Below the pieces are notes generated by a model that worked only from the letters and a program-made list of their open reading frames with translations, made no database searches and was not told where the DNA came from. A program made the position numbers and the translations under genes. Below, one piece after another: positions 9,967 to 18,257 of a stretch of DNA of 64,000 bases. Source of the stretch: JACQFK01 sp964619955 (GTDB lineage Bacteria > Planctomycetota > MHYJ01 > JACPRB01). Positions within the stretch are counted from its first letter, which is position 1. Every line of letters begins with the position of its first letter. Location: positions 1-64,000 of the forward strand of contig CAZUJF010000021.1 in the NCBI GenBank assembly GCA_964619955.1, written 5' to 3'.

Positions 9967-10943
9967 CGGACCTTCAGCTTCGGCGGGATCAGCGTCTCGC
10001 GCGGGACCTTCTGCCCCTTCATGACCTTCAGCAGCGCGCGGAAGGATTCCCGTCCGATGGCCTCGACGTCCTGCACGATCGTGCTTACCGGCAGCGCGAA
10101 AAGATCGGCCATGGAGATGTCGTCGAAGCCGACCACCTCCATCCCGGAGGGCACCGGAATCCCCGAGGCCCGGATGGCGCGCAGCGCGCCCAGCGTCATC
10201 CAGATGTTGGTGGTGTAGATCCCGTCGGGCCGCTCTTTCGACGCGCAGAGGCTCCGGACGGCCTCCTCGGCCTCGGCGGCTTCGGGGGTGATGAGCTCGA
10301 CGGCCGCCGGCTTCAGCCCGTGCCGGGCGAGGGCCTTGCGGAAACCCTCGAGGCGGATTTCAAACGTCTGCACGGTCAACGGTCCCGTCAGGATGGCGAT
10401 CCTGCGGTGCCCGCGCTCCACGAGATGGTCGACCGCCAGCTGCGAGCCCGCCAGATGGTCCGTGCGGACGCAGGGGATGTCGGCGCCCTTCACCGAGCGG
10501 TCGATCTGGACGAAGGGCAGGCCCTCCTTGCGCAGCTGGAGCAGGGCGGGGTCGGCGATCGTGACGGGGGAGACGATGAGGCCGTCCACGCGGCGTTCCT
10601 GCAGCATCTGGACGCTGCGGCCCTCGCGCCCGGCGTTGCCGCCCGTGTTGGAGACGACGAGCACGTAACCGTGCGCCTCGGCCTCCTTCTCCGCGCCGAT
10701 CGCGACGCCGGTCCAGAACGGGTTGGTCAGGTCCTCGACGGCGAGCGTCACCGAGTAGGAGCGGCGGTCCCGGAAGGCCCGCGCGAGCGCGCTGGAGCGG
10801 TAGCCGAGCGCCTCGGCCGTCTTCTTCACGCGCTCCACCGTCTTGGCGCTGATGCGGTACTGCTGGTGCTTGCCGGTGAGCACGTGGGAGACGGTGGTCT
10901 GGGAGAGGTCGAGTTTCGCCGCGATGTCTTTCATGCGGACCAT
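9963..10943 (-). CDS. LacI-family transcriptional regulator of the rhamnose locus
   Basis: The N-terminal helix-turn-helix (MKDIAAKLDLSQTTVSHVLT) and hinge helix region (ALGYRSSALARAFRDRRSY) are typical of LacI/GalR. A periplasmic-binding-protein-like sensor follows (LAVEDLTNPFWTGVAIGAE, VVGFDDISMADLF). It lies divergent from the ABC importer operon, with a 16-bp palindrome between them that sits in the spacer of its own predicted promoter. This arrangement predicts autoregulation and control of import by a sugar ligand, probably rhamnose or a derivative. Translation could start at ATG 10943 or at ATG 10934 (MKDIAAK); I keep the longer form. Confidence 0.9.
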   Translation of the reverse strand: MVRMKDIAAKLDLSQTTVSHVLTGKHQQYRISAKTVERVKKTAEALGYRSSALARAFRDRRSYSVTLAVEDLTNPFWTGVAIGAEKEAEAHGYVLVVSNTGGNAGREGRSVQMLQERRVDGLIVSPVTIADPALLQLRKEGLPFVQIDRSVKGADIPCVRTDHLAGSQLAVDHLVERGHRRIAILTGPLTVQTFEIRLEGFRKALARHGLKPAAVELITPEAAEAEEAVRSLCASKERPDGIYTTNIWMTLGALRAIRASGIPVPSGMEVVGFDDISMADLFALPVSTIVQDVEAIGRESFRALLKVMKGQKVPRETLIPPKLKVR

Positions 10944-10952
10944 GCGTGCGGG

Positions 10953-10982
10953 AGTATAGGCTAATCTGTATTAGCTCGTCAA
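10953..10982 (-). promoter_or_regulatory. Predicted promoter of the lacI-sulfatase operon
   Basis: On the minus strand TTGACG (10977-10982) and TATACT (10953-10958) are separated by 18 bases. The palindrome at 10960-10975 fills the spacer. The start codon at 10943 follows closely. Confidence 0.6.
10960..10975. promoter_or_regulatory. LacI-type operator GCTAAT-N4-ATTAGC
   Basis: Perfect 6-bp arms flank CTGT between the divergent lacI and importer genes. The position inside the lacI promoter spacer and immediately upstream of the plus-strand -35 region suits a repressor of both directions. Confidence 0.65.
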
Positions 10983-11004
10983 GGAAGCGGTCCGCGGCTA
11001 CAAT
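10976..11004 (+). promoter_or_regulatory. Candidate promoter of the rhamnose import/catabolism operon
   Basis: TCGTCA and TACAAT (10999-11004) are spaced by 17 bases and lie 19 bases before ATG 11023. The -35 match is weak, so the promoter may need an activator. Confidence 0.35.
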
Positions 11005-11022
11005 GCCCTCCGTCGCCGACGC

Positions 11023-12525
11023 ATGAGCCTGCTGCTGCACGTCCAGGGCATCACGAAATCCTTCGGGGGGGTCCGGGCCCTGGGAGGGGTCTCGTTCGAG
11101 CTTCGTCCGGGCGAGGTGCACGCCCTGATCGGCGAGAACGGGGCCGGCAAGTCGACCCTGATCAAGGTCGTCACGGGGGCGCACCGTCCGGACTCGGGGA
11201 CCCTCGAGATCGGCGGCCGTCCGGTCCCGCACAACGACCCGATCCTGTCGCGGCGCCTGGGGGTGGCGGCCATCTACCAGCAGCCGGCGCTGCTCCCGGA
11301 GCTGAGCGTCGCCGAGAACATCGCGATGGCCTCGGAGCCGTCCGGGCTCTGGCGCCGCATCCGCTGGGCGGAGCGCGCCGCCCGCGCGAAGGCCCTGCTC
11401 GACCGCATCGGCGCCCGCATCGATCCGGAGGCGGCGGCGGGTTCGCTGACGATGCCCGAACAGCAGCTCGTGGAGATCGCGCGCGCGCTCGGCGCGGAGG
11501 CGAAGATCCTCATCATGGACGAGCCCACCGCGTCGCTGCCGGAGCACGAGGTGCGGACGCTCTTCCGCGTGGTGAAGGAGCTGCGCTCCCAGGGCGCGGG
11601 CGTCGTCTACATCTCGCACCGGCTCGAGGAGCTGGAGGAGCTGGCCGACCGGGTGACGGTGCTGCGCGACGGCCGCACGGTCGGGACGCGCGCCCGTTCG
11701 GAGCTGGACCGCGCCGAGCTGATCCGGCTCATGGTCGGCCGCGAGGTGACCCAGGTCTTTCCGAAGCGGGACGTGCCCGCCGGCGACGTGCTTCTGGAAC
11801 TCCGGGGCCTGGGCTGCCGCGCCTCCGGCGTGTCGGGCGTGAGCCTGCAGCTCCGGCGTGGCGAGATCCTCGGGCTCGCGGGCCTGGTCGGGGCGGGGCG
11901 CACGGAGCTGGCGAAGATCCTCTTCGGACTGACGCCTGCGGACGAGGGCGGGATCCTGCTCGGGGGGCGCGAGGTGCGCATCGGGAGCCCGGCCGACGCG
12001 GTGGAGCTCGGCATCGCGTACGTGCCGGAGGACCGGCGCCGTCACGGCGTGATCCTCGAACTGCCGGTGGCGGCGAACGCGACGCTGGCGATCCTGCGCC
12101 GCCTGTGCCGGCTCGGCTTCCTGGACTTCGCCCGGGAGCGGCGGACGGCGGAGGAGTACGTCTCGCGCCTCTCCGTGAAGACGCCGGGGATCGACACGCC
12201 GGCGGGGCATCTGTCGGGCGGCAACCAGCAAAAAGTGGCCCTGGCGCGCTGGCTGGCGGCGGAGCCCCGGGTGCTCATCCTCGACGAGCCGACGCAGGGC
12301 ATCGACGTCGGCGCCAAGAGCGAGATCCACGCCCTCATGGGGGACCTGGCGGCGCAAGGGATGGCGATCCTCATGATCTCGTCCGAACTGCCCGAGGTGC
12401 TCGGAATGAGCGACCGGGTGGGGGTCCTGCACCGGGGCCGCCTCGCGGGAATCCTGTCCCGGGCGGAGGCGACCCAGGAGCGCGTCCTCGCGCTGGCGCT
12501 CGGCCACGGCGGGGAGGCGGCATGA
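11023..12525 (+). CDS. rhaT: Sugar ABC importer ATPase (RhaT-like, duplicated)
   Basis: The protein has the two tandem ATPase domains of the RbsA/XylG/MglA class. The first contains Walker A GENGAGKST, LTMPEQQLVEIARAL and Walker B ILIMDEPTASL. The second has a degenerate Walker A (GLVGAGRTE), the signature LSGGNQQKVALARWL and VLILDEPTQGID. This class energises uptake of monosaccharides through two permeases and a periplasmic binding protein, all encoded next. The stop overlaps the first permease ATG (ATGA). Rhamnose as substrate is inferred from the downstream isomerase and the binding-protein family; the name rhaT here means the ABC ATPase, not the enterobacterial symporter. Confidence 0.9.
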   Translation: MSLLLHVQGITKSFGGVRALGGVSFELRPGEVHALIGENGAGKSTLIKVVTGAHRPDSGTLEIGGRPVPHNDPILSRRLGVAAIYQQPALLPELSVAENIAMASEPSGLWRRIRWAERAARAKALLDRIGARIDPEAAAGSLTMPEQQLVEIARALGAEAKILIMDEPTASLPEHEVRTLFRVVKELRSQGAGVVYISHRLEELEELADRVTVLRDGRTVGTRARSELDRAELIRLMVGREVTQVFPKRDVPAGDVLLELRGLGCRASGVSGVSLQLRRGEILGLAGLVGAGRTELAKILFGLTPADEGGILLGGREVRIGSPADAVELGIAYVPEDRRRHGVILELPVAANATLAILRRLCRLGFLDFARERRTAEEYVSRLSVKTPGIDTPAGHLSGGNQQKVALARWLAAEPRVLILDEPTQGIDVGAKSEIHALMGDLAAQGMAILMISSELPEVLGMSDRVGVLHRGRLAGILSRAEATQERVLALALGHGGEAA

Positions 12526-13481
12526 TCTCCCGCCACAAGCGCGAGCTGTCCGTCGCGGCGGCTTTCGGGGCCCTGCTGCTGCTCCTGGCCTTCGTCAATC
12601 CCGCCTTCTTCGCCGGGGCGAACCTCCGGACGATCGCGGTGCGCGAATCCGCGACGCTGGTGGCGGCGATCGGCATGACCCTGGTGATCCTCATCCGCCA
12701 GGTCGACATCTCCGTGGGATCCCAGTTCTCCGTCTGCGGCGTCGTGGCGGCGCTGCTGGGGCAGGCCGGCCTGCCGCTGCCGCTGGTGCTGGGCGGCACG
12801 CTGCTCACGGGGGCGGCCCTGGGCGCGCTCAACGGCCTGCTCATCGCCTTCCTGGGGCTGCCCTCGATCGTGGTGACGCTGTCCACGATGGTGACGCTCG
12901 AGGCCTCGCTGAAATGGGCCCGGGGCGGCGAGGCGGTGCGCAACCTGCCCGCGACGTTCCACTTCGCCGGCCTGGGGCAGGGCGGCGGGCAGACGGCGAT
13001 CGGGGTCTCGGCCCTCGTCCTCTTCGCCGCGTTCGTCTGGGGGTTGCGGCATCTCGCGGCCGGCCGCGCGGTCTACGCCACGGGGTCCTCGGCCGAGGCG
13101 GCCCGCCTGGCGGGCCTCCGCCCCCGGCGGGTGCTCTTCGCGGTCTTCACGGGCATGGGGCTGCTCGTCGCGCTGGCGGCCTTCATGACGGCGATCCAGT
13201 TCCGCACGGTGCAGCCGAACGAGGGCAGGGGCCTCGAGCTCAAGGTGATCGCCGCGGTCGTCGTGGGCGGCGTCGCGATCACCGGGGGCCGCGGGACCCT
13301 CTGGGGCGTGCTGGCCGGAGTCCTTTTCCTCGGCTCAATCGGTACAGCTTTGGTATTCTTGAGGGCCGAATCCCATTGGGAAAAGGCGATCCAGGGCGCG
13401 ATCCTTCTGGTCGCGGTGGCCTCGGACGCCCTGAGTCTTCGTCGGACACCGAATGCAGGCGCACGTGCTGCCCCCGTCTGA
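12522..13481 (+). CDS. rhaP: Sugar ABC importer permease 1 (RhaP-like)
   Basis: This 319-residue integral membrane protein starts MISRHKRELSVAAAFGALLL and has about eight to ten hydrophobic segments. It carries the BPD_transp_2 (RbsC-type) features LIRQVDISVGSQFSVCGVVA, ALNGLLIAFLGLPSIVVTLS and GGVAITGGRGTLWGVLAGV. It pairs with the permease at 13453, with which it overlaps by 29 bases in another frame. ATG 12522 was chosen because it overlaps the ATPase stop, as is usual in such operons. Confidence 0.88.
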   Translation: MISRHKRELSVAAAFGALLLLLAFVNPAFFAGANLRTIAVRESATLVAAIGMTLVILIRQVDISVGSQFSVCGVVAALLGQAGLPLPLVLGGTLLTGAALGALNGLLIAFLGLPSIVVTLSTMVTLEASLKWARGGEAVRNLPATFHFAGLGQGGGQTAIGVSALVLFAAFVWGLRHLAAGRAVYATGSSAEAARLAGLRPRRVLFAVFTGMGLLVALAAFMTAIQFRTVQPNEGRGLELKVIAAVVVGGVAITGGRGTLWGVLAGVLFLGSIGTALVFLRAESHWEKAIQGAILLVAVASDALSLRRTPNAGARAAPV

Positions 13482-14469
13482 AGCCGGCCCGTCCCGGCGC
13501 TTCATCCTCACGCACGAGCGGATCCTGGGGATCCTGCTGCTGCTGGAGCTCGCGTTCTTTTCGATGGCGGGGCGGAACTTCCTCTCGGGGTCCAACCTGA
13601 TCCTGGTCCTGCGCCTGGGCTCCGAGCTCGGCCTGCTGGCGGTGCTGATGACGCCGGTGATCCTGACGGGCGGCATCGATCTTTCGGTGGGCTCCCTCAT
13701 GGGGCTCAGCGCGGTGCTCTTCGGGAAGCTCTGGCGCGACGGGGGCCTGTCCGTCGCCCTGGCGGCCCCGCTGACGGTCCTGATCGGGGCCGCGGCGGGC
13801 GGGCTCAACGCGCTGCTGATCGCGCGCTTCCGGATCCCGCCGCTGATCGTGACGCTGGGGACCTTCTCGCTCTTCCGGGGCCTGGCGGAGGGCCTGACGC
13901 ACGGCACCGACAACTTCACGAACTTCCCCCCGGGCTTCCTCTCGCTCGGGCAGGGGGAGCTCTTCGGGCTGCTGCCCTCCCAGTTCCCGCTCTTCGCGGC
14001 CGTCGCGGCGGGCGTCTGGCTGCTGGTCCACCGCACGGGGGTGGGGCGCAGCCTTTTCGCGATCGGATATTCGCCGGAGGGCGCGCGCTATGCGGGCATC
14101 CCGGTGGAGCGGCGCCTGGCCCTCGTGTACGTGCTGAGCGGGACGGCGGCGGCGCTGGCGTCCGTGGTCTACGTCGCGTTCGTCGGCCAGGCCAAGGCGG
14201 ACGCGGCGCTGGGCTATGAACTGACGGCGATCACCGCGGTGGTGCTCGGCGGCACCTCCATCTTCGGGGGGCGCGGCTCGGTGCACGGGACGATCCTCGG
14301 GCTCTTCGCCCTCGTGCTGCTCAAGAACGGCCTGCAGCTGTCCGGCGTGGAATCGGAGGCGGCGGACATCCTGACGGGCGTGCTGCTGCTGCTGGCCATC
14401 GGGGCCCGCCAGGTCGTGGAGCGTCTGGATTCCCGGCGGCGTCCGGGTCTTGGAAAGGAACCCGCATGA
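13453..14469 (+). CDS. rhaQ: Sugar ABC importer permease 2 (RhaQ-like)
   Basis: A second BPD_transp_2 permease of 338 residues: LTGGIDLSVGSLMGLSAVL, LNALLIARFRIPPLIVTLGT, FSLFRGLAEG and GGTSIFGGRGSVHGTILG. Two non-identical permeases with one double ATPase are characteristic of the rhamnose (RhaSTPQ) and AI-2 (Lsr) importers. The start overlaps the previous gene, and the stop overlaps the binding-protein ATG by 4 bases, so the four importer genes are one translationally coupled unit. Confidence 0.88.
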   Translation: MQAHVLPPSEAGPSRRFILTHERILGILLLLELAFFSMAGRNFLSGSNLILVLRLGSELGLLAVLMTPVILTGGIDLSVGSLMGLSAVLFGKLWRDGGLSVALAAPLTVLIGAAAGGLNALLIARFRIPPLIVTLGTFSLFRGLAEGLTHGTDNFTNFPPGFLSLGQGELFGLLPSQFPLFAAVAAGVWLLVHRTGVGRSLFAIGYSPEGARYAGIPVERRLALVYVLSGTAAALASVVYVAFVGQAKADAALGYELTAITAVVLGGTSIFGGRGSVHGTILGLFALVLLKNGLQLSGVESEAADILTGVLLLLAIGARQVVERLDSRRRPGLGKEPA

Positions 14470-15443
14470 GAACGATCCTCGCCCTGTCCGTCTCGGCCGC
14501 GCTGCTCGCGGGCTGCGATGCAAACGCCCCCGCGGAGGGGGCGATCACCGTGGCGATGATGCCCAAGAGCAAGGGCAACGCGTACTTCGTCGCCTGCCGC
14601 AAGGGCGCGGAGGAGGCGGCGAAGGAGCTCGGCGCGAAGCTGCTCTGGGACGGCCCCACGAGCCCGGACCCCGCGGAGCAGAACCGCATCGTCGACACCT
14701 GGATCACGCGGGGCGTGGACGTGATCGCGGTCGCCGTCGAGAACCGCGAGGGCATGGCGTCGGTCCTCAAGAAGGCCCGGGACAAGGGCATCAAGGTCGT
14801 GACCTGGGACGCCGACAGCACGCCGGAGGCCCGCGACGTCTTCGTGAACCAGGCGACGCCCGAGGGCATCGCGCGGACGCTCGTGGAGCACGCGGCGCGC
14901 CTGCTCGGCGGCAAGGGGGACTACGCGATCATCACGGCCTCGCTCACCGCGGGGAACATGATCGAGTGGCAGAAGGCGATCGAGGCCTACAACCTGGCGA
15001 AGTTCCCCGGCCTCAAGCGCGTGGCGCTGCGGCCCTGCGACGACCTGCAGAAGAAGGCCTTCGAGGAGGCGAACACCCTCATGAACGCCCACAAGGAGCT
15101 CAAGCTCCTGATGGCGATCTGCTCGCCCGCCGTGCCGGGGGCGGCGGAGGCCGTGGAGCAGTCCGGGCGCAAGGACGTCAAGGTGATCGGCCTCGGCCTC
15201 CCGAACGACAACAAGGTCTTCGTCCACAAGGACGTGACGCAGGCGGTGGTGCTCTGGAACACCGCGGACCTCGGCTACCTCGCGCTGCAGGCGGCGGTCG
15301 CGCTCAAGAAGGGGTCCCTCAAGGCCGGCGACAAGACCTTCAAGGCGGGCCGGCTCGGGGAGCTGAAGCTCGAGGGCGACCACCTGCTGCTCGGCGAGCC
15401 GTTCACGTTCGACAAGTCCAACATCGACCGATTCGACTTCTAA
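14466..15443 (+). CDS. rhaS: Rhamnose ABC importer substrate-binding lipoprotein
   Basis: A lipoprotein signal (MRTILALSVSAALLAGC) is followed by a type I periplasmic-binding fold with ITVAMMPKSKGNAYFVACRK, LLWDGPTSPDPAEQ, VIAVAVENREGM and VVTWDADSTPEARDVFVNQA. This pattern fits the RhaS branch of the family, which also includes LsrB; the catabolic genes favour rhamnose over AI-2. The lipid anchor holds it in the periplasm next to the permeases. It follows the permeases rather than preceding the ATPase, an unusual order for this transporter family. Confidence 0.88.
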   Translation: MRTILALSVSAALLAGCDANAPAEGAITVAMMPKSKGNAYFVACRKGAEEAAKELGAKLLWDGPTSPDPAEQNRIVDTWITRGVDVIAVAVENREGMASVLKKARDKGIKVVTWDADSTPEARDVFVNQATPEGIARTLVEHAARLLGGKGDYAIITASLTAGNMIEWQKAIEAYNLAKFPGLKRVALRPCDDLQKKAFEEANTLMNAHKELKLLMAICSPAVPGAAEAVEQSGRKDVKVIGLGLPNDNKVFVHKDVTQAVVLWNTADLGYLALQAAVALKKGSLKAGDKTFKAGRLGELKLEGDHLLLGEPFTFDKSNIDRFDF

Positions 15444-15456
15444 TCGAGAGACCACC

Positions 15457-16962
15457 ATGAGCTTGATGGGCATAGACCTGGGGACGACGGGCTGCAAGGC
15501 CGTCGTGTTCGACGAGGGCGGGCGGCTGCTGGCCTCCGCGTACCGCGAATATCCGCTGCAGTTCCCGAAGCCGGGCTGGATCGAGCTGGACTCGAAGCGC
15601 GTGATCGCCTCCGCGAAAGAAGTGATCCGCGAGGCCGCGGGGAAGGCCCGGAAGGACCCCGTCCGCGCGCTGGCGGTGGCCTCGCAGGGCGAGGCGGTCA
15701 CGCCGGTCGACGCGAAGGGCCGCTACCTCCACAACGCCGTGGTGACCTTCGACGCCCGCACCGCGGGCCTGGTGCCCTGGTGGGAGCGGCGGATGCCGCG
15801 CCGGCGCCTCTTCGAGATCAGCGGCATGCCGCTGCACGGGATGTACAGCGCCTCGAAGATCCTCTGGTGGAAGCAGCACCGGAAGGACGTCTTTGGAAAG
15901 GCCCGCTGGTTCCTCTGCTTCGAAGACCTGCTCTTCCACGCGCTCGGCCTGGAGCCCGTGATCGATTTCTCGCTCGCGGCGCGGACCATGCTGCTGGACG
16001 TGGCGGGCGGCCGCTGGTCGCCGGAACTCTGCCGGACGGCGGGCATCGATCCCGGGACGCTGTCCCGTCCGCTGCCCTCGGGGACGGCGGTGGGCGTGCT
16101 GGGGGCGTCGACGGCGAAATCCCTCGGCCTGCCCCCGGGCGTCGTCGTCGCGACCGGCGGCCACGACCAGCCCTGCGGGGCGCTGGGGGCCGGGGTGGTG
16201 GAGGACCGCGTGGGCATGTACGCCACCGGGACGGTGGAATGCATCACGCCCGCCTTCCAGAAGCGGGTGACCGACCCGAAACTGCTCGAGGCGAACATCG
16301 CCTGTTATCCGCACGTGGTGCCGGGCCTCTTCGTGGCGCTGACGTTCAACTTCACGGGCGGCTCGCTGCTGAAGTGGTTCCGGGACACCTTTGCGCAGGC
16401 GGAGAAGGCGGCGGCCGCGAAGTCCGGCCGGGACGTCTACGAACTGCTGCTCAAGGACATCCCGAAGGATCCGACCTCGCTGTTCATCCTGCCGCATTTC
16501 ACGTCCACCGGCACGCCCCATTTCGACACCGAGTCGAAGGGCGTGATCGCGGGGCTGCGCCTCTCCACGACGCGGGGCGAGATCGTGAAGGCGGTGCTCG
16601 AGGGCGTGACGTACGAGATGGCCCTCAACGCGCGGGTGCTCGCCGACTGCGGCGCGGAGATCGACTCGTTCCGCGCCATCGGCGGCGGGGCGAAGTCGCC
16701 GGTCTGGATGCAGATCAAGGCCGACCTGCTCGGCAAGCCGGTGCACGCGATGCGCGTCTCGGAGGCGGTCTGCCTCGGGGCGGCGATCCTCGCGGGCACG
16801 GCCACGGGCCGCTACCGTTCGGCGCGCGAGGCCGCGAAGACGCTGGCGAAGGTGGAGAAGACGTACCGGCCGGATCCGAGGCGCGCGAAAACCTACCGCG
16901 CGCGTTTCGACCGCTACCGGGAGCTTTATCCGAGCCTCAAGGACTGGCTGCACCGGATTTGA
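15457..16962 (+). CDS. FGGY-family carbohydrate kinase (probable rhamnulokinase)
   Basis: The 501-residue protein begins with the ATP phosphate-binding motif GIDLGTTGCKAVVFDEGG and has the catalytic region ATGGHDQPCGALGAG. The C-terminal FGGY domain shows GGGAKSPVWMQIKADLLGKP. By sequence it looks closest to xylulokinase-type FGGY kinases rather than to enterobacterial RhaB, but pathway position makes L-rhamnulose the most likely substrate. It lies 13 bases after the binding-protein gene and 16 bases before the isomerase, in the same operon. Substrate specificity is inference. Confidence 0.85.
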   Translation: MSLMGIDLGTTGCKAVVFDEGGRLLASAYREYPLQFPKPGWIELDSKRVIASAKEVIREAAGKARKDPVRALAVASQGEAVTPVDAKGRYLHNAVVTFDARTAGLVPWWERRMPRRRLFEISGMPLHGMYSASKILWWKQHRKDVFGKARWFLCFEDLLFHALGLEPVIDFSLAARTMLLDVAGGRWSPELCRTAGIDPGTLSRPLPSGTAVGVLGASTAKSLGLPPGVVVATGGHDQPCGALGAGVVEDRVGMYATGTVECITPAFQKRVTDPKLLEANIACYPHVVPGLFVALTFNFTGGSLLKWFRDTFAQAEKAAAAKSGRDVYELLLKDIPKDPTSLFILPHFTSTGTPHFDTESKGVIAGLRLSTTRGEIVKAVLEGVTYEMALNARVLADCGAEIDSFRAIGGGAKSPVWMQIKADLLGKPVHAMRVSEAVCLGAAILAGTATGRYRSAREAAKTLAKVEKTYRPDPRRAKTYRARFDRYRELYPSLKDWLHRI

Positions 16963-16978
16963 TCCAAGGGGGCGAGAC

Positions 16979-18232
16979 ATGAGCGATCCCAAGGTCGAGG
17001 CGCGATTCCAGGTCCTCCGGGACGAATGGGCCCCGCGGGGTTTCGATCTCGACGCCCTCGCGGAGCGGGTCATGTCCCTCTCGATCGAGACGCCGAGCTG
17101 GGCCTACGCCAACTGCGGGACGCGCTTCGGGATCGTGAAGGATCCGGCGGCCCCCCGGGACGCCTACGAAAAGGTCTCCGACGCCGCCCAGGTCCACGAG
17201 GTCACCGGCATCACCCCCGCCGTCGCGGTGCACGCGCTCTGGGACGACGTCCCGGACTGGCGCAACCTGCAGCGCCACGCGAAGGCCCAGGGCATCCGCA
17301 TCGGCGCGATCAACCCGAACCTTTTCACGGAGCCGCAGTACAAGTTCGGCTCGATCTGCGCCGCCGACCCCGGGGTGCGGCGGCAGGCCGTGGACAACAT
17401 GAAGCGCTGCATCGCGATCGGGAAGACCGTCGGCTCCGGGGTCCTCTCGCTCTGGTTCGCGGACGGGACCAACTACCCCGGCCAGGGGGACTTCCGCCGC
17501 CGCCGCCGCTGGATGGAGGAGTCGCTCGCCGAGGTCTACGCGGCGCTCCCCAGGGACATGCGGATGCTGCTCGAATACAAGTTTTTCGAGCCGGCGTTCT
17601 ATCACACGGACATCGCCGACTGGGGGCTCTCCTGCCTGGTGACGAAGGCGCTGGGGGAGCGCGCCCAGGTGCTGGTGGACCTGGGCCACCACGCCCACGG
17701 CACGAACATCCCGTGGATCGTGTCGACGCTCATCACGGAGGGGAAGCTCGGCGGCTTCCACTTCAACGACCGGAAGTACGCGGACGACGACCTCACGACC
17801 GGCTGCATGAACCCGTACGAGCTCTTCCTCATCTTCGCGGAGCTCGTGGCGGGCATGGAGGATCCGGCGCTCCGGAGCGACTTCGCGTTCATGATCGACG
17901 AGATGCCGGTGCTCAAGCCGCGCATCGAGTCGATGATCCAGTCGGCGGTGAACCTGCAGGAGGCCTACGCCAAGGCCCTGCTGATCGACCGGCGGCGGCT
18001 GGCGGAGGCCCAGGACGGGAACCGGATCATCGACGCGGAGGAGATCCTCCGGGCGGCCTGGACGGCGGACGTGAAGCCGCTGCTCGAAGTGGCGCGGATG
18101 CGCCAGGGGCTGGATCCCGATCCGCTCGGGGCCTTCCGCCGCAGCGGATACGCCGCCCGCATCCTCGCCGGGCGGGGGAAGACCGGCGTCCGGAAGCCGG
18201 TGACCCGTCGTACGGCGGGGTCCAAACCCTGA
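16979..18232 (+). CDS. rhaI: L-rhamnose isomerase (RhaI type)
   Basis: This 417-residue protein matches the Pseudomonas stutzeri-type L-rhamnose isomerases, TIM barrels distinct from enterobacterial RhaA. Supporting motifs are ETPSWAYANCGTRFGIVKDP, HALWDDVPDW, the metal-site Glu in LLEYKFFEPAFYH, VLVDLGHHAHGTNIPWI and GGFHFNDRKYADDDLTTGCM. The enzyme interconverts L-rhamnose and L-rhamnulose with Mn2+ or similar ions; several members also accept other aldoses. It completes the rhamnose set (import, isomerase, kinase, aldolase/dehydrogenase). The C-terminal 30 residues are basic (ILAGRGKTGVRKPVTRR). Confidence 0.92.
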   Translation: MSDPKVEARFQVLRDEWAPRGFDLDALAERVMSLSIETPSWAYANCGTRFGIVKDPAAPRDAYEKVSDAAQVHEVTGITPAVAVHALWDDVPDWRNLQRHAKAQGIRIGAINPNLFTEPQYKFGSICAADPGVRRQAVDNMKRCIAIGKTVGSGVLSLWFADGTNYPGQGDFRRRRRWMEESLAEVYAALPRDMRMLLEYKFFEPAFYHTDIADWGLSCLVTKALGERAQVLVDLGHHAHGTNIPWIVSTLITEGKLGGFHFNDRKYADDDLTTGCMNPYELFLIFAELVAGMEDPALRSDFAFMIDEMPVLKPRIESMIQSAVNLQEAYAKALLIDRRRLAEAQDGNRIIDAEEILRAAWTADVKPLLEVARMRQGLDPDPLGAFRRSGYAARILAGRGKTGVRKPVTRRTAGSKP

Positions 18233-18257
18233 GGACTGCGCTATACTCCTGAAGGAC

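Noticed and set aside
14466..15443. Importer specific for autoinducer-2 (Lsr)
   Set aside because: The binding protein and paired permeases resemble both Rha and Lsr systems, but no lsrF, lsrG, lsrK or lsrR is present, while rhamnose isomerase and aldolase are.
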